Positions 53,153 through 64,000 of a stretch of 64,000 bases of DNA are shown piece by piece. The translations under genes were made by a program, and so were the position numbers. Source of the DNA: Vicia villosa (Eukaryota; Streptophyta; Magnoliopsida; Fabales; Fabaceae); assembly GCF_029867415.1 (NCBI RefSeq), contig NW_026705156.1, positions 248,001 to 312,000 of the forward strand. The letters are read 5' to 3'. Within the stretch, counting starts at the first letter, position 1, and every line of letters starts with the position of its first letter. The notes beneath the pieces are model-generated. The model searched no databases and was not told the DNA's origin. It saw only the letters and a list, made by a program, of their open reading frames with translations.

Positions 53153-55596
53153 TTAAATCTGTTGGAGAAGTCAAGTTTGGAGGGAACCAAAAAGGCAAGA
53201 TCATTGGTTCTGGAACCATATGCATTGGTAACTCTCCCTCTATAACTAATGTACTTTTAGTAGATGGATTAGCTCATAACTTATTGTCCATAAGTCAATT
53301 AAGTTACAATGGTTATGACATTATCTTCAATCAAAAGTCCTGCAAAGCTATTAGTCAGAAGGATGGCTCTATCCTATTTACAGGCAAGAGAAAGAACAAC
53401 ATTTACAAGATTGATCTTCTAGATCTTAAGAATCAAAAGGTTACTTGCCTTATGTCTGCTAGTGAAGAGCAGTGGGTATGGAACAGAAGATTAGGTCATG
53501 CAAGTTTGAGAAAGATTCCTCAGATTAACAAACTTAATCAGGTCAGAGGACTCCCTAATCTGAAATATAAATCAGATTCTCTTTGCGAAGCATGTCAGAA
53601 AGCAAAGTTTTCAAAACCTGCATTCAAATCTAAAAATGTTGTCTCTTCCTCCAGGCCGCTAGAACTTCTGCATATTGATCTTTTTGGCCCAGTCAAAACA
53701 ACATCAATCAGAGGGAAGAAATATGGATTAGTCATCGTAGACGACTATAGCAGATGGACATGAGTAAAGTTCTTGAAACACAAGGATGAGTCTCATACTG
53801 TGTTTTTTGACTTCTGCACTCAGATTCAATCTGAGAAGGAATGCAAAATTATAAAGGTTAGAAGTGGTCATGGTGGTGAATTTGAGAACATATTCTTTGA
53901 AACTTATTTCAAAGAAAATGGTATTGCCCATGATTTCTCTTGTCCTAGAACTCCACAGCAAAATGGAGTTGTATAACGAAAGAATAGGACTCTACAAGAA
54001 ATGGCCAGAACCATGATCAATGAAACCAATATGGCTAAGCATTTCTGGGCAGAAGCAATTAATACTGCATATTATATTCAGAATAGAATCTCTAAGACCT
54101 ATTCTAAATAAGACTCCTTATGAATTATGGAAGAACAGAAAGCCCAACATTTCTTATTTCCATTCATTTGGATGTGTATGCTATATTCTGAACACTAAAG
54201 ATTATCTGCATAAGTTTGATTCTAAAGCTCACAAGTGTTTTCTACTTGGATATTCTGAACGCTCAAAAGGATACAGAGTATACAATACTGAAACTCTTGT
54301 AGGTTAAGAACTAATCAATATCAGATTTGATGATAAGCTTGGTCTTGAAAAGCCAAAGCAGTTTGAGAATTTTGCAGATATTGAAATCTCTAACTCTTTT
54401 CATGAAGAACCCAGAAGCAAAGTTTCAGAAGATCAAGTTGCTGCCTCTTTAGAGAATCTCAGAATATCTGAAGAGCCAACACCCAGAAGATCTTATAGAC
54501 TTAACTCTGCTCATCCAGAAGATGTTATCATTGGAAAGAAGGATGATCCTATAAGAACAAGAGCATTCCTTAAGAACAATGCAGAATGTCAATTTGGTCT
54601 AGTATCTCTGATCAAGCCAACTTCTGTTGATCAAGCTCTGGAAGATGCTGACTGGATAATTGCCATGCAAGAAGAACTTAATCAGTTTACAAGGAATGAT
54701 GTTTGGGATCTGGTTCCAAGACCAAAAGGATTTAACATCATTGGAACAAAGTGGGTCTTCAGAAACAAGCTAAGTGAAAAAGGAGAAGTTGTAAGAAACA
54801 AAGTCAGACTGGTTGCTCAGGGCTATAGTCAACAAGAAGACATTGACTATACAGAAACCTTTGCACCAGTGTCCAGGTTAGAATCTATTCGCTTATTAAT
54901 TTCATTTGCCGCTCAGTATAACATCACTCTGTATCAGATGGATGTTAAGAGTGTCTTCTTAAATGGTTATATAGATGAAGAAGTATATGTCCACCAACCT
55001 CCTGGTTTTGAAGACTCTAAGTCTCCAAAACATGTTTTTAAATTAAAGAAATCATTATATGGCCTGAAGCAAGCTCCCATAGCTTGGTATGAAAGATTAA
55101 GTTCTTTCCTTCTGGATAATGGTTTCACTAGATGGCAAGTGGACACAACTCTCTTCTGTAAAACCTTTAAAAAGGATATTTTAACTTGCCAAATCTATGT
55201 TGATGATATTATATTTGGAACATCTAATGCTACACTTGGAAAGGAGTTTGCTAAGTCTATGCAGGCAGAGTTTGAAATGAGCATGATGGGAGAACTGAAG
55301 TATTTCCTTGGGATCCAGATCAATCAAACTTCTGAAGGAACTTATGTTCATCGGACCAAGTATGTGAAAGAACTTCTGAAGAAGTTTAATCTTTCAGAAA
55401 GCAAAGAAGCAAAGACTCCTATGCATCCAACGTGTGTTTTAGGTAAGGATGAGGTAAGTAAGAAGGTATATCAGAAGCTCTACAAAGGTATGATTGGATC
55501 TCTTCTATATCTTACTGCTTCTAGACCTGATATTTTATTTAGTGTATGCCTCTGTGCTAGATTCCAATCAGATCCTAGAGAATCTCACTTAACTGC
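53041..55596 (+). pseudogene. pol: Pol of Sirevirus B: protease, integrase, RT (broken)
   Basis: Order as in Ty1/copia. Protease begins near 53080 (WYLDSGCSRHMTG, catalytic DSG). The integrase zinc domain (WNRRLGHAS...LCEACQKAK) lies at ~53475-53610, and the integrase core starts at LLHIDLFGPV. In-frame stops are at 53761 (TGA) and 53974 (TAA); the second catalytic Asp of integrase is Gly (codon 53866, RSGHGGEFEN); a frameshift lies near 54090; a TAA at 54305. From 54308 to 55596 the frame is open: RT with QMDVKSVFLNG and YVDDIIFG (active-site Asps near 55203). At 55596 it is cut by the solo LTR. Pol is in the +1 frame relative to gag. Confidence 0.9.
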
Positions 55597-58500
55597 TGTA
55601 ACACAGTGGGAGAACTGACTTTTAGAACATGTTGCGGATAGCAAGAGTCGCCACCGACTTTTATTTTATCCAATATATAGAAAGGCTAAAAGAACAGGAA
55701 AAGACCTTTTAAAAAGATTTTGAGTTCGGGGGGTAAGTTATACAAAGGGAAGGTGTAAGCACCCTTTGTATCCATGGTTATCCATGGGCTCTTAATTTCT
55801 TAGCTCACTTTGTTTTCAAAATGTTTGAAGTGTAGTGTGTGAATAGTAAAAACATTGTTAAGGACTTTAGCTTGTAAATAAGCGTAGCCTTGCTCGAAAG
55901 TATTTGAAGAGAGTGTGAAAAAAATATTTTTGAATTTAAATCAGATCAAGCAATTAGTAGCAACTACCCTAATTTTAAGATTTCTGTTCTTTAAGCTTTT
56001 CGGTTTGAAAAGTCTATCCATACCATAAGAGGGTAGGAAGTCCTTTCATTGGATGTAAAGGGTCATCGAGGAAATATCGTTTGTCATAAAACTGTCCCTA
56101 CCATATAGAGGGTAGGTAGTGTTTAGGGAAGGATATAATAGTCATTTAATCTTTTAGGCAACAGGCGAGGATACCTTAGCAATTGGGAAAATCATCATGT
56201 TTTTCCGAGGCAACATCGAGGGACTAGATCTCATATGATGATTTCAATCTTTAAAGACAACCTTTGCTTTAGGTATCCTCGGAATCGAGGGACTTGACTA
56301 TTTTAGAATCGCAATTAAAAGGCAACAGGAAGCATAAGAAGGGTTACCCTAAAGGTGTGTGTGTGGCACAATCATGTGGTTAAGTTCGAATATTTATCTT
56401 GTAATTAGTTATTCTAATTTAATTCAAGGCTTGCACTCTCTAGCATTACTAACCACGCAGTATATAAAAAATAAAGGCAGAATTAAAAGTTCCTACGCTA
56501 TTACAATAAACACCTGTAGGGCAGAAAAATAAAAGGCGAAAAATAAAGGCAGAAAATAAACCTAATTACTATTACAAGAAAACTTATTGCGACCTATACA
56601 TAATTTATAGAATTTAAAGAAAGCGAATAAATAAATAGCATAATTAAAAAAGGCAGAATTAAGATAAAAGCAAAATAATAAACAAATATGCGACAATCAC
56701 AGAGTATGAGATAAGAAGAGAAATTCGCGAGGTAATTAAGAAATTCAATGTTTAAAAAGGTGATAAATCTTAAATCTTACAGGTTAAGAGGAAACCTAAA
56801 ATTATGATTATAGTAAATTTTAACAAGCCTAAAAATAAAAATCAAGGTTAAATATTATAAACCTAAAAGTTAGTCTAAAAACCTAATTTGACTAAATTAA
56901 CTTAAACCTAAAAATGATTATCCTGAATTAATTCTAATTATTTAAATTAATTAACCTAATTAAATTAATTATTTTGTCTAATTAGAATTAATTTAAATTA
57001 ACTAGACTAATTACAAAGAAGTTAATTTTAATTTTATAAAAAAAAGGTTTTGGTTGTATGAAGAATAAAAAGTTATTTTAAAAGAAAAAAAAACAATTTT
57101 TAAAAAAACAAAGGAAAAAAGGAAAGAAAGATAAAAGAGGTTCATATAATTAGAAAGAAAAAAAACTAAAAAAAACCTGGCGTTGATTCCATGCAGCGCA
57201 TCCTTGAGTGTCCATGGTGGACTAGCGCCTGGGTGTCCTTGGATCTGGCTTTGATGAGATCTGAAGGCTGGCACGTGAGGGTGTATCATGGTCTTGTATT
57301 GATTGCGTGCGTGGGATCCTGTGAAAGAAAAAGTCAAGAAAATAAGGTGTCTTTGTCTGGATTCGAACACAGGCTCTGGACGTTGCAAGAAGAGGGCTGG
57401 CCAACTGAGCTTTGCGTTTGAACTATAAATGAATTGGCTGCAAAATATGAAATACAAACAAAAAGTGTAATGAGGGCGTCAGTCAAAAGCAAAGTCCAAG
57501 TGGGACCCTGGGACTCTGCCGTAGCCAATAGAAACTGGAGAGAGGAAATTAAGACTTTGACTGGCCAACAGACGTGCGACACGCGTGGGGAGAGATATAG
57601 ACATTGTTGACTGACCAATACCACTGCACCAAAAAGCCACGCGTGAATTCCTTTCTCTCCCATGCACTATTCATCTTCTTCTCCACGATTCCTGCGGATT
57701 TAGCTACCACTTTTCCTTCAAATTCTGCAACAAACTCAAAACTATACAAAACGGTGTTATCCAAAACATATGAATGCCCAGATTTACTGATTGGAGGTCC
57801 ACGAATCTAATGGTGCCATTGTTTTGGTCTGTAACGGCCTAGGTCTTGCAAACCGAGTCACCAAAGCTCCATGCCCTAGCCATGGTGATTCACACTATGT
57901 GCCTCAAAGCGCTAGTCTAATGATCCAAAATTCTTCCATATCATGTCAGAAACTCATGCAAACGATTATATTCCATGGAAACATATTAAAACTCATAATA
58001 TTGAATTCAAGAACATGAATGACTATGGTGAATGTGAAACACGAAATCTATATAGCATGGGGCTTGTCTAATGACCTATTCCTACCTTATATTACCTTAT
58101 GAGTAGGATATGATGGCTGTTTGGACTTCAATCTGGCTGTATGTTCAAAAATGAATTATGCCTCTTATTTGAAAACTTTGTACCTTCAATAACCCTTGCC
58201 TCCTTCAAATTTTCGTCCTCAGCCTCTCTTTCTCTTGTATTTAAATAGGGGAAGCTTTTAGGTTAACATATATGGAAGAATATTGATAATTGGAGATGAT
58301 TGGAGTATGAGAGATTTAATTGAATCTTTGATTGAAAACTTGCTTTTTTGTATCCAATCTTGCTCCAATTTCCTTGCACACGATTTCCTTTGATTTGATC
58401 CCCATATATTTCTCAATATTTGGTACAAATGTAATCCCATTCAAATCTTTGATTATTTTTACTATTTTATTTAGTTTAAATTGAATTTAAGTAACTAAAT

Positions 58501-59439
58501 TCAAAATAAAAATAAATAAAAATAATAAAAATGAATATAAAGGCCTTATGGGTCGTGGATGGTCCATGGATCAAGTTTGGAATCAAAGTCTTGGACCCAT
58601 TTAGTCAAAAACTTAAAATTCACCACTTTGACTTTCATGCATTTTCACAAAATTACCCAACTTCAACGATGCATAACTCTCTCAATATTTATCATATGGA
58701 GATGATCTAGGACTTTTTGGAAAGCCCAAGATGTCCTATACAAGCCACTTTGGAACCTTTTTTCCATTTGAAGATTTTATCTTGAAGATATGGCTCCTGT
58801 CAAAAAATAGCTTTTTGCGAACCTCTAGAAGGACCTGTAATGTTTTGACTTATATCTCTTATGCGGAAGCATTTCTTGACCTCGGGTCCAACATCAAAGT
58901 TGTAGAGAATTGAATTTCCTTGAGAATAAGCTTTGGATGGAGAATTTCTGATAAAGTATGAAAGAGATATAATCAGTCAAAGTTAGGTTGACTTTTAGGT
59001 TAAAACTCTAAATTAGAAACTTGGAGTTTTGTGGATTTCTGATCTTTTCTTGATGTATCATGATCAACCCTTGATAAAATGATGAATTTTACTTCAAGAT
59101 GTTGATGTTAACCAAAAATCAGGAGTTTCGACTGTAGTTTGACCATGGTTGACTTTTAGGTCAAACTAGTCGACTATTGACCATTTGAACTGTTGACTGA
59201 GCAATCTTATAAATTAGAGCTTGAAACTTGGCATGAGGATCCTTTGAATCATATAATAGGCCATGGAGTCCACTTGAGGCACCAGAAGTTGATTTTACTT
59301 GGAGAGAATCAAAACCCTAGTTGTGGGTTATTGTTTAGGAGAGAGACTGCATGCTTCCTTCTTGTGTATTTTTGAGCATTTGGAAGTCAGATGGACTGAA
59401 ATATGAGTGAATATGATGGCCAAATTTTGGGGTATGACA
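55597..59439 (-). mobile_element. Solo LTR of a Tat/Ogre-type element
   Basis: 3843 bp. On the minus strand it starts TGTCATACCCCAAAATTTGG and ends ...CTCCCACTGTGTTACA, with 'GGTGGCGACTCTTGC' near the end, matching Tat-type LTR structure. Flanks are ACTGC (55592-55596) and ATTGT (59440-59444): a 5-bp duplication with two C-to-T changes, and removing the insert restores the RT/RNase H reading. No PBS, PPT or internal gene is present, so it is a single LTR left by recombination. Small ORFs inside show no domains. Confidence 0.82.
57352..57420 (-). other. tRNA-like sequence (A box and B box) in the solo LTR
   Basis: On the minus strand: 'AAAGCTCAGTTGGCCAG' (A-box-like) and 40 bases on 'GTGTTCGAATCCAG' (B-box-like), the spacing of a tRNA gene. 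The acceptor stem does not pair, so it is not called as tRNA. Confidence 0.5.
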
Positions 59440-59444
59440 ATTGT

Positions 59445-59991
59445 TGTTAAGAGAATTCTGAGGTATCTAAAAGGTACTACTAATGTTGGTTTAGTCTTCA
59501 AAAGATCTGAAGATTACAACTTAGTGGGATTTTGTGATGCTGATTACGCTGGAGATAGAGTTGAAAGGAAAAGTACTTCTGGAAGCTGTCAGTTTCTGGG
59601 AAGTCATCTGATCTCTTGGTACAACAAGAAACAAGCCACAATTGCCCTCTCTACAACAGAAGCAGAATATGTTGCTGCTTCTAGATGTAGTACACAGATG
59701 CTCTGGATGAAGAGTCAGCTAGAAGACTATCAGATATATGAGAGTAACATTCCTATATTCTGTGATAATACTTCTGCTATTCGTTTATCTAAGAATCCTA
59801 TCTTACATTCCAAAGCTAAACATATTGAGATTAAACATCACTTCATTAGGGACTATGTTCAGAAGGGTGTTCTTTCTTTAAACTTTGTGGATACAAAACA
59901 TCAGTGGGCTGATATCTTCACAAAACCCCTTGCTGAAGATAGGTTTAAGTTCATTTTGAAGAATATCAGTATGGATTTATGCCCAGAATAA
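59445..59991 (+). pseudogene. pol: RNase H end of Sirevirus B pol
   Basis: Continues pol after the solo LTR: KRILRYLKGT, then FCDADYAGD, STTEAEYVAAS and FCDNTSAIRLS, the Asp/Glu/Asp residues of copia RNase H, and HIEIKHHFIRD near the end. This part is open to its stop at 59989 but separated from RT by 3.8 kb. RNase H removes RNA from the RNA-DNA hybrid during reverse transcription. Confidence 0.9.
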
Positions 59992-60361
59992 AAGGATGAG
60001 AAGATCTGATATATGGATTAGATTTTAAATGCTTATTTATTTTTCTTAGCAGATATTCTGGACTTGTTTATCATTTAGATATTCTGATTCTGTTATTGCT
60101 AACGTTTCATATGTCTAAGTTGATTCAGAATTTCTTTTAAAGCAAAACAGTTGTCACCAGCTATTCCAGATGATGAACACGTGTTCATTCTGAAGGGACA
60201 AGCATGCGTGCAGTTGATGAGACGCTGCCCTAGGTAACTGTGCAAATCATTTCAAATCTCACATTTTCTCCTAACGTCACTCAACATTAAATGCAAATTG
60301 ATTCATTGTCTGTAATCTTTCTCATTCAAAATCTTATTGCATATCATTTCAAATCCGTGCC

Positions 60362-60369
60362 TATATAAA
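60362..60369 (+). promoter_or_regulatory. Putative internal promoter (TATA) for env-like ORF, Sirevirus B
   Basis: TATATAAA 131 bp before the env-like ATG, in the spacer after pol, followed by a pyrimidine-rich leader with 'ACAAACCCTAG'. Counterpart of 8632 in Sirevirus A. Confidence 0.5.
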
Positions 60370-60499
60370 CGCATCTCTCCATCATTTCATCTCTTTCCAT
60401 TCATCTTCACTGTTCATTGTGTTTGCATTTTTTTGTGCCTCGTTTCCTCTCTTCTCACAAACCCTAGTTACGTAACCCAGTAATCTCAGTTGTGAATCA

Positions 60500-62917
60500 A
60501 TGGCTTCTTCATCAAATGTTCAACGCAAGGTTTCGTCTACAAAACAAGAACATCAAAAGAAATATGCAAATACTCCATTGAAGACGTGTTTGATTCCTTA
60601 CGACGAACTGGAAGTTCTCTGTGAAACTATGGTGGATTTTGAAAATCTTCTAGCCCATGAGTTCAAAATAAAAACAGAAATGTTGGTACAAGGATGGGTA
60701 AACTTCTTTGAACGTTTAATTGGACCAGTTTACCCTATCTTGGTTAATGAATTATGGACTCATGCCACTATTACTCGAACTGCTATCATCTCCTTCGTGC
60801 TAGGTCATGAAGTGGTTATCTCTGAGAAAATGTTAAGGAAACTGTACAGTCTTGAAGGTATGGGTGGAATCACTGGTGCTCTCCCTGGTAGAACTGATTG
60901 GGATAAAGTTGACCCAGAGTTGTTTACTTCTGGAAAAAGTTCTCCTCACACCACATATTTGAAGCCTTCCTATAGAGTTTGGGCAAAGATCATTCTGGGA
61001 TATCTATATCACAAAAAATCAACAAACTCTGTAACCTACATCAGTCAAGATCAGAAATTCACTTTGTTCTGCATTGGAAAAGGTATGAGAGTCAACCTTC
61101 CTCATATTCTGTTTCAACATCTGAAAACTAATGTTGAAGAATCAAGGGAAGAGGAACGCCTGAAGTATCCCAAGCTTAAGAAGAATAATATTCCCTTTGG
61201 AAGAATGATATCAGATATTCTGACTGAGAGTGGTCTGATAGATACTCTGAGAGCTGTTGGCTCTTCTCAATATCTGACTGCTATTCGTGGGAGTATTCTG
61301 ACTGCTCAGTCTTTGAGAAGAATGCAGTTGATTGAGAAGGTGACCACCCCTCCAAAGGTGTTTCCAGATATTCTGATCAGAAGAACCCTTGTTGCTGGTT
61401 TCTATCAATTGTACAAGGAAGATTTATTAAAATCAGTTAAACGCTATCTGAAATCCTGTGTTAGAGCATAATCTACTGTTAATCCTGCTTGGATTCGTGG
61501 AAGAACTCTTCCCTCGTTGGATGAGTTAAGGAAAAAGGATAAGAAGAAGAAATAGAAGAAGCTGAAGAGAAAGGTCACAGAAGAAGGTCCTGATGATAAG
61601 AAAGCCAAGAAGCAGAAGAAACCTTCAGGTATTGTTATCTCTGACTTTGTACCTGTTAATAGTTCTAAACACGTATCAACAGATTCCCTCAAAGTTCCTA
61701 GAACTTCTGAACAGCTTCAGAAGCTCATAAAAGATATAAATAATGTAGACACCTCCAATTTACATTCTTCCTCTGACCTCCCCCCTCAGAAAAGACCACC
61801 TCCTTCTGATCTTCCATCCTCATCCACCACCACTAAAAGAAGCCGTCCACTTCATTCTGAACCAACTCTTGACCCCCAACCTCTAAATGTTGTCTTTCCA
61901 CTAATTTCATCTGAAAATATCTTCTCAACCACCTCCATTACTTCTGCAATCTCACAATTAATTGACCCTTCAACCACCTCCACAGCAGATTCATCATTTT
62001 CTCTATTCTCTTTTACCACCTCTGCTTTGTTCTCTAGAGAACCTGAACCCTATTTTGTTCTTAACCCAGACTCCCCTATCACCCATTTTAGAAGCAACCC
62101 TCCTAAACCCTCTGTTGATATGTGTTTTGAATTACTAAAGTATAAGGTACGGACAGGGTTAGATGCTCTGAAGGTTGCTCATGACTCCAAGATGGATCAT
62201 GTAGCTGCTGGGAAGCTCTGGAGAGCTTTTGGAAGAGAAGTTCAAGCTGACTTTCTGGATCCTTAGAAAGAGTGCTTAGCTGCTGCTCCTGGTCCTTCTG
62301 GATTCCTTCTGCAGTATGATGATGGCAAGTACTATCACCCCATCACCAACTGGAAGCCTCTAGAAGAGAAGCAGTTTGTGGATGAACTTGAAGAAGAAAA
62401 TCCTCTGGCAATTGCTGTATGGAAGCCACATCCATACAAAGTTCTGACTGGAGATTTTCAGGCTTTGTTCAACTGGTTCAGGGAGAACCCTTCTAAAAAA
62501 TCTCCTGAAATGGTTTACCTAGAAGTGGAGTATCCTCCAGAGCCTAAGACTCCTACTGCTCCAGAGAATCTGGCTGCCATTCTTCAAGGCCTAGAACATC
62601 TTGCTGAAAATATTCCTGTTGACGAAAATCATGAAGATGTTCTCATGGTTGAAGCTGATGCAAATCATCCTGTTCTGGACAACAACTTTGATGCTGCTTC
62701 TGCTGGTTCTTCTATTTCTGTTCTGGTGAACACTATGAAGGCGCTCCAAAAGAATCAAGCAACCCTGGCTAGTCGTCTGGATAAGCAAGATGACACAAAT
62801 GCTGAGTTCAGATCATTTATGAATACTCAAGAAGAAGCTACTAAGAAGCAAGTTGTGGACACTTCTGAGATTAAGAACCTTCTGACCGTCTTAGCTTCTA
62901 AGTTTAGCCAGTCATAG
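60500..62917 (+). pseudogene. Env-like ORF of Sirevirus B, three nonsense codons
   Basis: One frame from ATG 60500 to TAG 62915 with only in-frame stops at 61469 (TAA), 61553 (TAG) and 62264 (TAG) and no frameshift, about 805 codons. The N-terminal domain matches Sirevirus A (ELEVLCETMVDFENLLAHEF; GPVYPILVNELWTHATI). A Lys-rich block (near 61530-61620), a Pro/Ser/Thr-rich part, the second domain (62100-62560) and a C-terminal coiled coil (62730-62910) follow in the same order. At 62264 the alignment with A has Gln, which would fit a C-to-T change. Function unknown. Confidence 0.88.
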
Positions 62918-63732
62918 TCTGTCTTGTGTCTTAGATTGTTTTCTTTGTTTTTTGCATCAGCTTGAATTGCATTTGTTTCTGTATTGTTTTCTTCTGATGA
63001 TTAATCAATGAAATATTATCTTTTTCTTTCTTCACTCTGTATGTCTTTTTCATCTGAATCTTTTATGCTTTTTGATGTTATGACAAAAAGGGGGAGAAAT
63101 GTGATAATTGAATTGATTTATAATATCAGTTGCTGGGCTTAAGTCTCAACATTCCTAAAAAATATATTACAAGTTTTTTGTCTTTGATAGTTTTTGCAGG
63201 AATGTGACATTCTGGACAAAGCTAAAAATGAGAAGCAAATACATAGGGAAAAACAATTCTAAAGCTCCTAAAGATTTGAAGCAAGCTGAGTGCTCTGAAG
63301 CTTCAAGTCCAGAAGCAAGAAATGCTTTGATCAAACCAAGAAGCTCTAATGCTGAAGTCTCAAAGTTCTGATGGATCAGAAACATAGAAGACTGAAGTCA
63401 TAAAGTGCTCTTATACAAGTGATCACATAGAGAAATTCAAAGCTCTGCAACTGTCCAATGGAAGCTCTAAAGAGAAGCTCTGAATGTTCTGAAGTTCTAT
63501 TCAAAGTAAAAGTCTCAACTGAAATGGAAAAATACTCAGGGAAGTCTTTTATTTATAAATTCTTCTAGTATTAAATTCAGGGGGAGATTGTTAATCTTAG
63601 GGGGAGACATATTCACACACTCTGATTATATGCTTATGCTATATCTGTGTAATTGTCTTTGTTCATCTGATATTATGGATACAAATTCATATCAATTATA
63701 TATGTTTTTGTCATCATCAAAAAGGGGGAGAT
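62918..63732 (+). other. 3' non-coding region and polypurine tracts of Sirevirus B
   Basis: AAAAAGGGGGAGAAA (63085-63099) after the env-like stop, two mPPT copies TxAGGGGGAGA (63576 and 63598), and the 3' PPT AAAAAGGGGGAGA (63719-63731) beside the LTR. No gene. Confidence 0.75.
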
Positions 63733-64000
63733 TGTTAGAACAAGAAATGTTCTGATCAATATTCTGTGTTTTGATGATAACATTATGTATGAATTTTGTA
63801 TAAGATAATGTGGTACTCTAATCCTTTGCATTTTCCATTTCAGGAAATATATATAGAGTATGCACAAATCAGCGCTCATAAGCAACTGACTCAGAAAGTT
63901 CTGGATGGCTTCATCAGAACATGCTCTGGCAAGACATCAGAAGATGGTCATGCAGAATCAGAACATGAACTGGAAAACATCAGAAGAATGGAAATCAGAA
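63733..64000 (+). repeat. 3' LTR of Sirevirus B (cut by window end)
   Basis: 268 bp matching 49274-49541 with five differences (for example TTAGG/TTATG and CTCAG/CTCAT). Confidence 0.92.

Larger units (their letters stand above)
49274..64000 (+). mobile_element. Sirevirus B: full-plan but decayed, with two nested insertions
   Basis: Starts with a 1073-bp LTR (TGTTAGAAC...TATCCTTCA) after host sequence CCCTC, and runs through PBS, gag, pol, env-like ORF, PPTs and the first 268 bp of the 3' LTR, where the window ends. Five differences are seen between the two LTRs over those 268 bp (about 98% identity), so it is older than Sirevirus A. Cassandra (50360-51180) and a Tat-type solo LTR (55597-59439) are inserted in it. 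All reading frames are broken. Confidence 0.92.

Noticed and set aside
57352..57420. Functional tRNA gene
   Set aside because: Only A- and B-box likeness; no paired acceptor stem or clear anticodon arm.

Overview
This is plant nuclear DNA, almost entirely transposable elements. It holds two Sirevirus-type Ty1/copia retrotransposons, a Ty3/gypsy Tat/Ogre-type element with 4.3-kb LTRs, a Cassandra TRIM carrying 5S rRNA-like sequence, a second TRIM-like array, two Mutator-like (MULE) transposons, several MITEs, and small remnants of Athila, copia and RTE-LINE elements. The mix of large Tat/Ogre-like and Sirevirus elements suggests a legume, perhaps the pea/vetch group; that is inference, not seen directly.

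Layout. 1-3216: a decayed MULE (transposase remnant on +, GRF zinc-finger gene remnant on -) with a related MITE nested in it. 3217-4863: AT-rich DNA with a (TA)60 tract and a foldback element. 4864-14117: complete Sirevirus A, 1246-bp LTRs, TSD GAACT, intact gag and intact env-like ORF, but pol almost wholly deleted. 14123-18348: old LTR debris, unassigned DNA and a tandem TRIM-like array. 18407-32940: complete Tat-like element on the minus strand, 4282-bp LTRs, TSD ACTAG, only a gag gene inside. 32946-39200: old debris (Athila gag, hAT-like MITE, copia gag/pol). 39323-41600: the one convincing intact host gene, minus strand, three coding exons (163 aa), with an RTE-LINE fragment in an intron. 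41600-45000: foldback MITE, a 474-bp tandem duplication and one exon of an RD19-type cysteine protease. 45001-48565: a second MULE with clear TIRs and a 9-bp TSD, again with convergent transposase and GRF genes. 48600-49273: promoter and first exons of a host gene that is cut by the next element. 49274-64000: Sirevirus B, older and decayed, with Cassandra inserted in its primer binding site and a 3.8-kb Tat-type solo LTR inserted between its RT and RNase H domains; its 3' LTR runs off the window.

How parts relate. The two youngest insertions (Sirevirus A and the Tat-like element, each with one LTR-LTR difference that I saw by eye) both lack pol but keep gag, so they probably moved using enzymes from other copies. 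Both Sireviruses carry a TATA-like box and a leader-like stretch upstream of the env-like ORF and place pol in the +1 frame relative to gag. Both MULEs have the same two-gene convergent plan. All coordinates and identities are by eye; no alignment or database search was run.
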